This document shows positions 27,565-37,000 of a stretch of 50,229 nt of DNA, piece by piece. The stretch's first letter is position 1. Each line of letters opens with the position of its first letter. The notes beneath the pieces are model-generated. The model was given only the letters and a program-made list of their open reading frames with translations. It was not told the DNA's origin and made no database searches. A program made the translations under genes and the position numbers. The DNA comes from Oceanispirochaeta sp. M1 (GTDB taxonomy: Bacteria; Spirochaetota; Spirochaetia; DSM-2461), in contig NZ_QQPQ01000034.1 of NCBI RefSeq assembly GCF_003346715.1, positions 1-50,229 of the forward strand, in the 5' to 3' direction.

Positions 27565-28277
27565 GAATTCTATTATCAATGTTGTTCCTGTTTTTTTCAT
27601 TTTCCATATTCTGTCCTGGGGATGATCAAAAATATGAACTTGAAGTCATCGAAGAATATCCCCTACATGGATTTCGTGAACCCTCAGGTCTTACGTACTC
27701 AGAGAGCAGAGACAGTCTGTTCATGGTGGGAGATGAAGGTCATGTTGCCGAGATCTCTCTGGATGGAGAGATCTTGAATCTGAAATGGCTTGGATCTAGG
27801 GACTTTGAAGGGGTGACCATCCACCCTGAGAGTGAAGAGCTCTATGTACTGGATGAGGGGCTGAACAGACTCCTCCGGCTTGATGCCGATGAATTTAGTA
27901 TTCTTGCCGATTCTCCCCTCCCGGAAAAACTTTGGGGTCCCTTTGAAGGGCTCAGTTTGGATAATGACGGGAGACTAGTTCTGGTAAATCAGGTCAAGAA
28001 GAAAGAGGGAGCCCTTCAGTTCCTGGATGGTCATAAAATTAAAACAGGTATTAGTGATCAGTCAGCCCTCCTGATTACAGCATCTTCCATTTATATTGTA
28101 AGTGACAGGGACGATCGGCTTTACTGTCTTGATCTGATGGGAGAATTGCAATGGCATTGTTTTCTTCCCGGTGAGAACCAGGAGGGACTGGCCATCGATT
28201 CTGAAGGGTTTTTCTATATTGCCCAGGATTCCGGTGGTATGCTTAAGATGAAACTGATGGGAGAAATCAATGAGTAA
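27561..28277 (+). CDS. Exported beta-propeller protein, SdiA-regulated/YjiK-like (PF06977)
   Basis: The 238-residue protein has a signal sequence whose SIFC at 15-18 could be a loose lipobox with Cys18. The rest is made of short blades: EPSGLTYSESRDSLFMVGDE, DFEGVTIHPESEELYVLDE, GPFEGLSLDNDGRLVLVNQ and NQEGLAIDSEGFFYIAQD. This repeated EG(L/V) pattern is that of the SdiA-regulated YjiK family, whose function is not established. It overlaps the GT4 gene by 4 nt and the barrel gene by 8 nt, so it belongs to the same operon. Confidence 0.7.
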   Translation: MRILLSMLFLFFSFSIFCPGDDQKYELEVIEEYPLHGFREPSGLTYSESRDSLFMVGDEGHVAEISLDGEILNLKWLGSRDFEGVTIHPESEELYVLDEGLNRLLRLDADEFSILADSPLPEKLWGPFEGLSLDNDGRLVLVNQVKKKEGALQFLDGHKIKTGISDQSALLITASSIYIVSDRDDRLYCLDLMGELQWHCFLPGENQEGLAIDSEGFFYIAQDSGGMLKMKLMGEINE

Positions 28278-29319
28278 ACACTGTAAAGCCATTATTCTGC
28301 TGATGCTGTTTACTTTTGTGGCTGCAGGACTCCCTGCAAAGGATCAATGGTATGATAAGCTGGATCTTTCTACCAAATTCTTTTTTGATACAGATGATGA
28401 TATTGCCTATACTGACTATTTTAATCTGGGAGTTGAGCTGGATGGACGTTTTGAGCTTACAGACTCCTGGGAAATAGGTCTTCAGATCGAAGCCGGTTTT
28501 GATAAAATCGACGCCGAAGAGATCTGGACTCGCTACAGTCCTAAGCGGATGCATCTTCAGCTTGGAATGTTTGAAAATGAGATTCTTTTAGAGGATCAAT
28601 TTTCAAAGACAAATATTCCGTTTCATAAAGATACTCTTATCAGGCGCCATATGGATCTTATGGGCTGGTATTCTTCCAAAACAGTGGGTCTTAAAATCTA
28701 TAAAAACTACAAAGAGGACACCTTTCCCCTCTCGGCCTATGGTCATGTTTTCTTTCAGCCCGCCGGGAGGGAAGTACAGGCTGATGCCGGCTTTTATTAT
28801 CCCTACAGAGGGGAAGACAGCTGGCTGGGATTCTCGGCGGCCTATTATCCCTACTGGGTGCATAATGGCTGGATCGGTAGTGAATCTACCTATGCTCAGG
28901 ACAATAATTATATTTTTCAGGCGGTCATTGCCGACCTCAGCGAGACGGATACTGTCATCTATATGGCGGATCTCACCCTGGGGAGTAATCTTGTTGACCC
29001 TGTGGGGATTACACATATCCCCGGAGAGGGGGAGGCAAGCTGGTTTCTGGGAGCAGACCTCCTGCTGGGATTGCCGTTCCATTATGATGATTTTGTATGG
29101 ACCCCCGGTGTAAATGCCGCTTATCTTTTGTATGATCTTAAGCAGACAGAATCCTGGAATATGGAGCTGCGGGCAGGGTCGCAACTGGCCTGGGATAAGA
29201 CCTTCTACCTCCATATGGAGGGGGGAACCCAGATTCTGACTAATAGTGATGGGGGTGAATCATTTCTACAGACAGGCCTGGAGATTGTATGGGGCATAAG
29301 CTTCCAGATAAGATTATAA
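28270..29319 (+). CDS. Outer-membrane beta-barrel protein, porin-like
   Basis: The 349-residue product starts with a signal peptide ending near AAGLPA. The mature part shows alternating aromatic strands with short turns: DLSTKFFFDTDDD, YFNLGVELDGRFELTDSWE, IGLQIEAGF, MHLQLGMFEN and late strands ending ETGLEIVW-like with a final IRL. It resembles phosphate-selective or sodium-type porins only in general form, and I cannot name a family. It lies directly before a CotH lipoprotein gene, with which it overlaps by 31 nt, the same partner order seen again at 37.3-39.5 kb. Confidence 0.65.
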   Translation: MSKHCKAIILLMLFTFVAAGLPAKDQWYDKLDLSTKFFFDTDDDIAYTDYFNLGVELDGRFELTDSWEIGLQIEAGFDKIDAEEIWTRYSPKRMHLQLGMFENEILLEDQFSKTNIPFHKDTLIRRHMDLMGWYSSKTVGLKIYKNYKEDTFPLSAYGHVFFQPAGREVQADAGFYYPYRGEDSWLGFSAAYYPYWVHNGWIGSESTYAQDNNYIFQAVIADLSETDTVIYMADLTLGSNLVDPVGITHIPGEGEASWFLGADLLLGLPFHYDDFVWTPGVNAAYLLYDLKQTESWNMELRAGSQLAWDKTFYLHMEGGTQILTNSDGGESFLQTGLEIVWGISFQIRL

Positions 29320-30431
29320 TCCTCTTCTTAACCCTTTTAATCGGGTCGCTTCTCGGCGGCTGCGGTGAGTTTGTGGGAATCCTGGATTCCCATAACCCTG
29401 ATACCGGACTCTCTGAGTTCAGACTTTACCTCTCTGATGATCAATTTAATACTCTTCAGGATTCGGTTTCACTGGACATATATGCCCACTGCCGCTATGA
29501 GAGTAATGAGGGAGAGGGCAGGGGAGAGATGCGGATACGAGGCTTTACCTCAAGGATGCTCCCCAAGAAGTCTTTTACCCTGCGCAGAGAGGTCAATGGT
29601 GAAGAGATAAAAATTGCACTGGATGCGGGAGGAGCTCCCTGGATCTCCTACTCACTTATCATGTATGCCTACTCCCTGGCAGGCCTGCCTTACCTTGAAC
29701 TCTCACCCATAAGCCTCTTCATGAACGATGAATATCTGGGATATTACAACCAGCTCCCCCTATACGATGAATCTGTGGATGATTATTTCGGAGAAAAGGG
29801 TGAACTTTATAAAATCAGGGCCTTTGATCTGGGCAGGGATGTTCCAGCAGAGTCTATGTCTGAGAAAAAATATCCCCATGATGATAATTTCTCATCCCTG
29901 AACCGTTATCTTGTCAATGCGGCTCATATGTCCACAGAAGACTGGGTAGACTGGGCTGAAGCTAATGTTGATCTTGAAGATCTGGCTGCCTATATGGTTA
30001 TTCGTGATTATTTCGGCATGGCCGATACCTATGAAACCAACTTCTATGTATATGCAGGAGATAAATACCGTATTCTCCCCTGGGATAACGATCACTATTA
30101 TCAATACACCCCTGTGGGTGGGAACAATATTCTAACCACCCGTATGCTCGAATCCGAGGAGTTTCAGGACATCTACAGGGATCTATTTAATAGATACTTT
30201 CTTCAGGCGGGAGATAACAATATAATTGATCAACTGGAAGGGTATTCTGAGAGTTTGTATTCTCTTTTAGGAGCTGCTGTTGATGTGGAACCCTTCTTTT
30301 ATCTGACATCTGACGCATTTGAAGCAGAAAAGCAAAGTATTGAGGTCTTTTTTAATACAAGAACAAGCGATATACTGAGTGACCCTTACTGGGCGGATTT
30401 CTTCACTGATCCGGATGATGCATCAAGATGA
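29289..30431 (+). CDS. CotH-family kinase-like lipoprotein (PF08757)
   Basis: GGAG lies 5 nt before the ATG at 29289, inside the barrel gene. The 380-residue protein has a lipoprotein signal with LLGGC (Cys25). CotH features follow: EMRIRGFTSRMLPKKSFTL, where the RG..S...PKKS segment is the family core, PISLFMNDEYLGYYNQL, GELYKIRAFD, and a late metal-site-like RILPWDNDHYY. Bacterial CotH proteins are atypical secreted protein kinases, best known from the Bacillus spore coat. An outer-envelope location next to a barrel and DUF4956 suggests modification of a surface polymer or protein; the substrate is unknown. Confidence 0.85.
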   Translation: MGHKLPDKIIILFLTLLIGSLLGGCGEFVGILDSHNPDTGLSEFRLYLSDDQFNTLQDSVSLDIYAHCRYESNEGEGRGEMRIRGFTSRMLPKKSFTLRREVNGEEIKIALDAGGAPWISYSLIMYAYSLAGLPYLELSPISLFMNDEYLGYYNQLPLYDESVDDYFGEKGELYKIRAFDLGRDVPAESMSEKKYPHDDNFSSLNRYLVNAAHMSTEDWVDWAEANVDLEDLAAYMVIRDYFGMADTYETNFYVYAGDKYRILPWDNDHYYQYTPVGGNNILTTRMLESEEFQDIYRDLFNRYFLQAGDNNIIDQLEGYSESLYSLLGAAVDVEPFFYLTSDAFEAEKQSIEVFFNTRTSDILSDPYWADFFTDPDDASR

Positions 30432-30450
30432 ATTATTTAACGGAGAATAA

Positions 30451-31134
30451 ATGAACGAAATTCTAGATATAATAAATAATCCTGCTCAGGCCCAGGATTT
30501 TACTATTCTCACCTCATTGATCCGATTAGGTTATGCCTTTATATTGAATCTTATACTGGCCATTATCTATAAGTGGCTCAATGCAGATAAGATTGATAGT
30601 CATATCATTATGCATTCCATCATCTATATCGGTGTGATTATGGCCGGGGCCATGATGATGATCGCCTCAAATATGGTGGTCGCCTTTGGTCTTATCGGTG
30701 CTGTCTCCATAGTGCGCTTCAGAACGGCCGTCAGCAACCCCATAGACATGTCCTTTATATTCCTTGGTATTGTTGTGGGGATCTCCTGTGGTCTGGCCTT
30801 TTTTCTTCATGCCCTGATTCTGACATTCTTTGTTGGATTTATGATGATTTTTTTAAGTAAGATAAAATTCGGTATGTCCCTTCCTTCCAGTTTTAACTAT
30901 GAAATCAATATCAGCTTTAAAAAGATAAATTTCTATGATGATACAATTCAAAAACTGAGAGAATCTCTGGGTGGCGATACAATGTTGATGGAGATCAGAA
31001 CCAGTAAGGATAAGATTAAAGTCCGCTATACCCAGAGCCTCCGCAACCGTATGGAAGTTCGTAAGGTTCATAGTGACATAGAAGAGATATTCAGTAATGA
31101 TTCTTCCCTTGATATTCGGATTGCCAGGAAATAG
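30451..31134 (+). CDS. DUF4956 membrane protein
   Basis: The 227-residue protein has four membrane helices in its first 140 residues, with FGLIGAVSIVRFRTAVSNP and a MSFIFLGIVVGISCGLAFF helix after it, the signature of DUF4956. A cytosolic C-terminal domain of about 90 residues follows. In other bacteria DUF4956 genes often sit beside CotH and VTC-domain (polyphosphate polymerase-like) genes. Here CotH is 19 nt upstream but no VTC gene is present. Its role is unknown; coupling polymer synthesis to export is a guess. Confidence 0.88.
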   Translation: MNEILDIINNPAQAQDFTILTSLIRLGYAFILNLILAIIYKWLNADKIDSHIIMHSIIYIGVIMAGAMMMIASNMVVAFGLIGAVSIVRFRTAVSNPIDMSFIFLGIVVGISCGLAFFLHALILTFFVGFMMIFLSKIKFGMSLPSSFNYEINISFKKINFYDDTIQKLRESLGGDTMLMEIRTSKDKIKVRYTQSLRNRMEVRKVHSDIEEIFSNDSSLDIRIARK

Positions 31135-31190
31135 TTCGAAGCCAGTCAATGATTATCCCTAAATAAACAGGTTTAGTTGCTGATAATATC

Positions 31191-31219
31191 TTGATTATGA
31201 CAAAATAACCCCTTAAAAT
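31191..31219 (+). promoter_or_regulatory. Sigma-70 promoter for the AAA/DUF4143 gene with overlapping dyad
   Basis: TTGATT (31191-31196) and TAAAAT (31214-31219) are separated by 17 nt. An inverted pair, CCCCTT (31209-31214) and AAGGGG (31240-31245), spans the -10 and ends at the ribosome site of the gene starting at 31256. It could bind a repressor; the left arm is not transcribed, so an RNA hairpin is unlikely. Confidence 0.5.
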
Positions 31220-31255
31220 ATTAGTAACTAAGACAAAACAAGGGGGTGTTTTATC

Positions 31256-32617
31256 ATGTATCGAAATGCACTGAAGGATTTGAATGCCTGGTTTGATTCT
31301 CCCAGAAGAAAACCAATGATCCTGAGAGGTGCCAGGCAGGTGGGGAAATCAACACTTGTCAGGTTATTTGCCAAAGAACACAATCTTAAACTTTATGAAT
31401 TGAATCTGGAAAAATATCTTTCACTTGATAAAGTTTTCAAAACAATGAACCTTGAGAGCATTTTACTGGAAATTGAGGGTATATGCGGCTCCATTTCATC
31501 AGATGAGAATGCTCTGCTATTTCTGGATGAGATTCAATCGACTCCCTATGCATTGCAGGCTCTCCGTTATTTTTATGAAGAAAAACCAGAGTTAGCGGTT
31601 ATTGCGGCTGGGTCATTATTAGAGTTTACTCTGTCAGATCATTCCTTTTCCATGCCTGTAGGACGAATTACTTATTATCATCTGGGGCCGATGAGTTTCG
31701 ATGAGTTTCTGTTACACCAGGATGAAGAACTGCATGGTTTCTATAAGGAACATGAGCCAGGGGATCTTATGGCTGATTCCAGGCATCAGGCTTTATTAAA
31801 ATATCAGAGAGATTATTTGTATTGTGGGGGCATGCCTGAAGCAGTTCTGGCTTTTCAGGAAGATCCCTATACCGTTTCTGATGTTCATAGATCCTTGATT
31901 GATACCTATCAGGATGATTTTGCTAAATACGCCAGAAAATCAGATCTGATCCGTTTACAGCAAATTTTAAATAGAATTCCTCTTCAAGTGGGGAAGAAAA
32001 TAAAATATGTTCATCTCAGTCCTGATGATAAGGCCGCAGAAGTTCGAAGGGTTCTAGATCTTTTGTCAAAGGCGAAACTCTGTTCCCTTGTTTATCATTC
32101 TGATTGTTCGGGAATTCCTCTGAGGGCAGGTCGCAATGAGAGAGTATTTAAAATCCTCTTTCTGGATATCGGATTAATGAATCATTTGACCGGCCTCAAC
32201 TGGGATATACTTCGCAAGATGGATGAACGGACTTTGATTAATGAAGGAAGTATTGCAGAGCAGTTTATTGGTCAGGAATTGTTATTGTATTATCATCATG
32301 AGCTGCATTATTGGCTGCGGGAAGGAAAAAGCAATAATGCTGAGGTCGATTATGTCATTCCTCATGAAGGAAAGCTGATTCCTATTGAAGTAAAAGCAGG
32401 AAAAAGCGGAACCCTGAAATCACTTCATCAGTTTATGTCTCATAAGGGGGAGAATAGGGCAATACGCTTTGATATGAACAAACCCTCTTTTCAGATGCTG
32501 GAGGTACAGGTGCAGAATAAGAGTCAGTATAGGGAAACTCTGACATTTTCACTTCAATCCCTGCCTCTGTATTTCGCAGGACGTCTATCATCCATTATTA
32601 ATCAATGGATCAAATGA
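31256..32617 (+). CDS. AAA-family ATPase with C-terminal DUF4143
   Basis: The 453-residue protein has a Walker A motif GARQVGKST at 25-33, Walker B LLFLDEIQ at about 87-94, AAGSLLEF as sensor-like segment, PVGRI, and the DUF4143 part with GSIAEQFIGQELL, WLREGKSNNAEVDYVI and PIEVKAGKSG. The last motifs resemble a PD-(D/E)xK nuclease-like core, as seen in this family. AGGGGG precedes the ATG. These genes are frequent orphans in variable regions, and their function is unsettled. Its 3' end overlaps hepT by 16 nt in convergent orientation. Confidence 0.9.
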   Translation: MYRNALKDLNAWFDSPRRKPMILRGARQVGKSTLVRLFAKEHNLKLYELNLEKYLSLDKVFKTMNLESILLEIEGICGSISSDENALLFLDEIQSTPYALQALRYFYEEKPELAVIAAGSLLEFTLSDHSFSMPVGRITYYHLGPMSFDEFLLHQDEELHGFYKEHEPGDLMADSRHQALLKYQRDYLYCGGMPEAVLAFQEDPYTVSDVHRSLIDTYQDDFAKYARKSDLIRLQQILNRIPLQVGKKIKYVHLSPDDKAAEVRRVLDLLSKAKLCSLVYHSDCSGIPLRAGRNERVFKILFLDIGLMNHLTGLNWDILRKMDERTLINEGSIAEQFIGQELLLYYHHELHYWLREGKSNNAEVDYVIPHEGKLIPIEVKAGKSGTLKSLHQFMSHKGENRAIRFDMNKPSFQMLEVQVQNKSQYRETLTFSLQSLPLYFAGRLSSIINQWIK

Positions 32618-33015
32618 AGAAGGGCTTTCTGAAAGTCCCTGAAATCACTGAGATTGTCATTTATTATGGTCCACACGATATTCCAGTCAATGGATCTGTA
32701 TTCGTGGACGGCAATGTTACGGAAACCGACGGCGGCAATAAGATTCCCTGCCAATTTTTCGCTGATGATCTTGTTTCCTGCCAGGGATTGGAACACATCT
32801 GCCATACTGTTTATGGGTGAACCGTTATAATCGCTCAAGATATGGAGGCCCGTATCAACACATTGCTGTACGGCCCTTTCCAGATTTATAACGATAATGT
32901 CCTGTAAATCGAGATCTTCTTTGAGACTTTGACTATTCTCGGGGCATTTACTTTCGATTCTGAGGATACAGCGGCTCAGGGATTCCAACTTGGCTATAAG
33001 TATTTCAGGTTCCAT
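32602..33015 (-). CDS. hepT: HepT-like HEPN ribonuclease toxin (DUF86)
   Basis: The 137-residue all-helical protein has the HEPN active-site motif RNIAVHEY at 99-106, a perfect Rx4HxY (R99, H104, Y106). Members cleave RNA, and in the MntA-HepT system the toxin is neutralised when MntA adds AMP to the Tyr. It starts inside mntA with an 11-nt overlap, the usual order, so the pair is translationally coupled. All key residues are intact, so it should be functional. Confidence 0.92.
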   Translation of the reverse strand: MEPEILIAKLESLSRCILRIESKCPENSQSLKEDLDLQDIIVINLERAVQQCVDTGLHILSDYNGSPINSMADVFQSLAGNKIISEKLAGNLIAAVGFRNIAVHEYRSIDWNIVWTIINDNLSDFRDFQKALLHLIH

Positions 33016-33406
33016 AGGCTGTTTTTTCTATCCTTTTAATCTGCATGGCCTGTAACTGGGGTAGAAAGTCCGTTTTAAAATCCAGGGCCCGGATCATATG
33101 TCCGGTCAGTTCTCTGCTTGAATACTTCAGACGAACCCCTTTACTTATTATCTTGTAATGGATAAGACCTTTCGCCTTATCCAGGTCTATAAGGTCAATA
33201 TTTCTGTGGAGTCTTATCTGTAGATCTGCATTCATTTGAACTAAGATCTTGTAATCCAGAGCTGTGAATGAGGCCAGTGCAATATCTACATCACTGTCCC
33301 GTCCTGAACTTCCATCAGCTACCGATCCATAGACAATAACGGTGTGGATCTCCTCGCGGGATTCAAAATAACTGCTTATACTGCTGAGAATCTCCCCTCT
33401 TTCCAT
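33005..33406 (-). CDS. mntA: MntA-like minimal nucleotidyltransferase antitoxin
   Basis: The 133-residue protein has VYGSVADGSSGRDSDVD, a perfect GSx10DxD (G27, S28, D39, D41), the catalytic motif of MNT antitoxins that AMPylate HepT. It precedes hepT with an 11-nt overlap. There is no Shine-Dalgarno sequence before the ATG; instead a TATACT hexamer ends 6 nt upstream, suggesting a leaderless mRNA. Its 5' flank runs directly into the stump of a DUF4160 gene, marking an insertion or deletion junction. Confidence 0.92.
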   Translation of the reverse strand: MERGEILSSISSYFESREEIHTVIVYGSVADGSSGRDSDVDIALASFTALDYKILVQMNADLQIRLHRNIDLIDLDKAKGLIHYKIISKGVRLKYSSRELTGHMIRALDFKTDFLPQLQAMQIKRIEKTAYGT

Positions 33407-33412
33407 GACTGA

Positions 33413-33442
33413 AGTATAACACGGCAGGATCAGCTTTGTCCC
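33413..33442 (-). promoter_or_regulatory. Candidate promoter of mntA-hepT
   Basis: On the minus strand, GGGACA (33442-33437) and TATACT (33418-33413) are 18 nt apart. Transcription would begin at or next to the ATG at 33406, consistent with the missing ribosome site. Confidence 0.45.
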
Positions 33443-33550
33443 CAGATTGTGGTTTTAGCCTGGTGTGAGTTGCATAAGGATGAATTACTGGAAAATTGGG
33501 ATTTAGCAATGAACCATGGAGAAATCCACAGGATAGAACCTTTAAAGTAG
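33413..33550 (+). pseudogene. DUF4160 gene remnant (3' stump only)
   Basis: A plus-strand frame ending in TAG at 33548-33550 reads IVVLAWCELHKDELLENWDL followed by AMNHGEIHRIEPLK. This is the conserved C-terminal half of DUF4160 proteins (WxELHxxEL..NW). The first half is absent: the homology begins near 33443 and the frame reaches a stop at 33410-33412, just beside the mntA start. There is no start codon with a ribosome site. DUF4160 normally lies directly before DUF2442, as here (11 nt apart), so this is a truncated partner gene. Confidence 0.72.
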
Positions 33551-33561
33551 GAGAATTTATT

Positions 33562-33840
33562 ATGCATGAAGTCGTACAAGTGATTCCTAATGAAGATTTT
33601 TCCGTTATTGTTTATTTTTCAGATGGTATGATAAAACAGTTTGATGCAAAACCGTTGTTGAATAAAGGTGTCTTTAAAAAGATAGCCGATGTTGTAACTT
33701 TTACTGAAAAGTGTACAGTTCTGAATAATACATTAGCATGGGATTTGAGTGGTAATTTTGATCCGTATAATTGTTTGGATATAGATCCTGACTCGATATA
33801 TGAAAATGCTAAGGATGTCAGTGATCCCTTACTCCCCTAA
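33562..33840 (+). CDS. DUF2442 protein
   Basis: I start at the ATG at 33562, which has GGAG about 9 nt upstream; the product is 92 residues. It contains VVQVIPNEDFSVIVYFSDG and WDLSGNFDPYNCLDIDPDSI, the core of DUF2442, a small family often paired with DUF4160 and suspected to be a toxin-antitoxin-like element. The partner is reduced to a stump, so this copy is an orphan and may lack its native promoter. Confidence 0.82.
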   Translation: MHEVVQVIPNEDFSVIVYFSDGMIKQFDAKPLLNKGVFKKIADVVTFTEKCTVLNNTLAWDLSGNFDPYNCLDIDPDSIYENAKDVSDPLLP

Positions 33841-34037
33841 ACCCTTAGACCTTATCTGCGATAGACAGCATAAATATGCCCCGGACGACCGGCGGCGTGA
33901 TTGTGATCCGGAAACCCCGGACTAGCGAAAGGCAGTACCGCCCTTGCTTATTATCCCCCAACTACAGTAAAATACACTCCATGAATTCGTACCTGTTCCG
34001 GGCCCTTTTATGATGGCTTTGGGATGAGGTAATAAAC
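33841..34037. other. GC-rich intergenic block upstream of ileS, unassigned
   Basis: About 200 bases without a supported gene. The part from 33876 to 33950 is rich in CCGG-type words (CCGGACGACCGGCGGCG, and CCGG-AAA-CCCCGG) and can fold, unlike its AT-rich left neighbour. I see no tRNA, no T-box and no terminator with a T run. It may be a dispersed GC-rich repeat or an RNA leader of ileS. Confidence 0.3.
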
Positions 34038-34049
34038 AGGAGAAAAGTT

Positions 34050-37000
34050 TTGTATACCCCCGTAGATCCCAGAGTTGACTTCCCGAAGATGGAAGAGAAA
34101 ATACAGAAATTCTGGGAAGAGAATACTATTTTTGAGAAATCCATATCCGTGCGTGAAGGTGCCGAGGACTATGTCTTTTACGACGGTCCTCCCTTTGCCA
34201 CAGGTCTTCCTCACTTCGGTCACTTCGTACCGGGAACTCTCAAGGATATTATTCCCCGCTACCAGACCATGAAGGGCAAGAGAGTCGAGCGACGATTCGG
34301 CTGGGATTGTCACGGTCTGCCCGTGGAATACGAAATGGAGAAGGAACTGGGCATCTCCGGTAAGACGGAGATTGAAAAATTCGGTGTCACCGAGTTCAAC
34401 GAAGCCTGCCGTTCCATCGTTCTCCGCTATACGGGGGAGTGGCGTCAGGTGATCACCCGTATGGGCCGCTGGGTCGATTTTGATAACGACTACAAGACAA
34501 TGGACGCCGATTATATGGAATCCATCTGGTGGGTCTTCAAGTCCCTCTGGGACAAGGGGCTCGTCTATAAGGGCCATTACATCCTCCCCACCTGTCCCCG
34601 CTGTTCCACTCCTCTGAGTAATCATGAGCTGAACCTGGGAGGTTACAAGGACGTCAATGATCCGGCCATAACAATAAGATTCAAGTTAGAGGATGAAGAG
34701 TCTACATACTTCCTGGCCTGGACCACCACACCCTGGACCCTGATCTCCAACCTGGCTCTGACCCTGGGGGAAGACATTGACTATGTGAAGCTCAAGGACG
34801 GGGATGAATTCTATATCCTTGCCGCAGAGCGTGTTTCCGCCTACTACAAGAGTGAAGAGGAATACCAGGTTATCTGGACCAAAAAGGGTCGGGATCTTAC
34901 AGGGATCAGTTATGAGCCCATCTTCCCGTACTTTCCGGATCGGAAAGAGCAGGGTGCCTACAAGACCTTTACCGGAGATCATGTCACCACCGAAGACGGT
35001 ACGGGAATTGTCCATACCGCCAGCGGTTTCGGTGAGGAGGACTATGCCGTCCTCAAGCATACAGGGATTGACGTTGTCTGCCCCGTAGACGACGAGGGCC
35101 AGTTTACATCAGAGGTCCCCGACTATGAGGGACGCTTTGTCAAAGACTGCGACAAAGACATCATGAGCCGTCTCAAGGAGGAGGGGAAGCTTGTCAAACG
35201 GGATCAGATCCTTCACTCCTATCCCCACTGCTGGAGATGCGACAGTCCTCTGATCTACAAGGCCGTGGGTTCCTGGTTTGTGGATATCAGCAAGGTGAAG
35301 GATAAGATGCTGGGGGCCAACGACAAGGTCAACTGGGTTCCCGAACACCTCAAGAAGGGGCGCTTCGGTAAATGGCTGGAGAATGCCCGGGACTGGGCCA
35401 TCAGCCGGAACCGCTACTGGGGCAACCCCATCCCCATCTGGGAATGTGATGCCTGTGAAGCACGTGAATGCATCGGCAGCAAGGCCGAGCTTAAAGAGAA
35501 GTCCGGAGCAGACGTGGAAGACCTCCACAAGCATTTTGTGGATGATATTACATGGGAATGCTCCTGCGGCAAGGGGACAATGAAAAGAATCCCCGAGGTT
35601 CTGGACTGCTGGTTTGAATCGGGTTCCATGCCCTATGCACAGGTGCATTACCCCTTTGAGAACAAGGAGTGGTTCGAGGCCAACTTCCCCGCCAAGTTTA
35701 TCTGCGAGGGTCTGGATCAGACCCGGGGCTGGTTCTATACCCTTACAATTCTGGCAGCGTCCCTGTTTGACAGCCCTGCCTTCGAAAATGTTGTTGTCAA
35801 CGGTCTTGTTCTGGCAGAAGACGGCAAGAAGATGTCCAAATCACTGCGGAACTTCACAGACCCCATGGAGGTCATCAATAAATTCGGGGCCGATGCCCTG
35901 CGTCTCTTTCTGATGAACTCCGCCGTTGTCAGGGCCGAGAGTCTCAAGTTTACCAACGAGGGTGTTAAGGATGTTCTCAAGAGCATCATCATCCCCCTGT
36001 GGAACTCCTACAGCTTCTTCGTCACCTATGCCAATATTGACGATGCCGCTCCCTCAGAGCCCCCTGTGAAGCCTGAGAACCCTCTGGATCAGTGGATTCT
36101 CTCAGAGACCCTCCATCTGGTGCAGGAAGTTACGACCTATCTGGATGGCTATGATATTCAGAAGGCCATCGAACCCATCGTGAATTTCATTGACCTGTTG
36201 AATAACTGGTACATCCGCCGCTCCCGCCGCCGTTTCTGGAAGTCCGAGAATGACGGTGACAAGATGCAGGCCTACGGTACCCTCTGGCATGCTCTGATGA
36301 CCCTGGTGAAGGTTGCTTCCCCCTTTATCCCCTTTGTCACCGAAGAGATCTACCGCAACCTCAAGACAGAAGAGATGCCCGAGAGTATCCACCTCTGCGA
36401 CTACCCTGTGGCCAGGGAGGAGGACAGGGATCGGATTCTTGAAAGAAAGATGGATCTGACCCAGCAGGCTGTTTCAATGGGAAGAGCCCTGAGAGCCATG
36501 CATAATCTGAAAACACGTCAGCCCCTGAAGGCCATACATATCGTTACAAGAAACGGAGAAGAGAAGAAAATTCTCCGGGAGATGGAAGATATAATTGCCG
36601 AAGAGCTGAATGTCAAGGAGGTCTACTTCAGGGAAAATGAGGAAGACCTTGTAGAGTATTCGGTGAAGGCCAACTTCCGCGTCCTGGGTAAACAGCTTGG
36701 TAAGGATATGAAAACCGCCGCCGGCCGTATAGCCGAACTCAGCTCTTCCGAGATCATCTCCCTCCTGGAAGGAGCCACTCTGAGTGTCGGCTTTGAAGGG
36801 AAGGAGCATAATTCCATCGATATCACCGAAGAATCTGTGGTGGTCAACAGATCGGAAAAAGAGAATCTCAAGGTTCTCAACGAGGGAGATCTTACCATCG
36901 CCCTGGACCCCGAGATTACAGAGGAGCTGCTTCAGGAAGGTATGGTGCGTGACATCGTCAGAAGCATCCAGAATCTTCGTAAGGAGAGCGGCCTGGAAGT

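Noticed and set aside
33876-34013. A 45-codon plus-strand frame in the GC-rich block before ileS
   Set aside because: No ribosome site or recognisable motif; the arginine/proline-rich composition fits a chance frame in GC-rich DNA.
33841-34049. T-box riboswitch or tRNA before ileS
   Set aside because: No T-box sequence, no specifier-loop layout, no cloverleaf or TTCRA motif, and no antiterminator/terminator pair.
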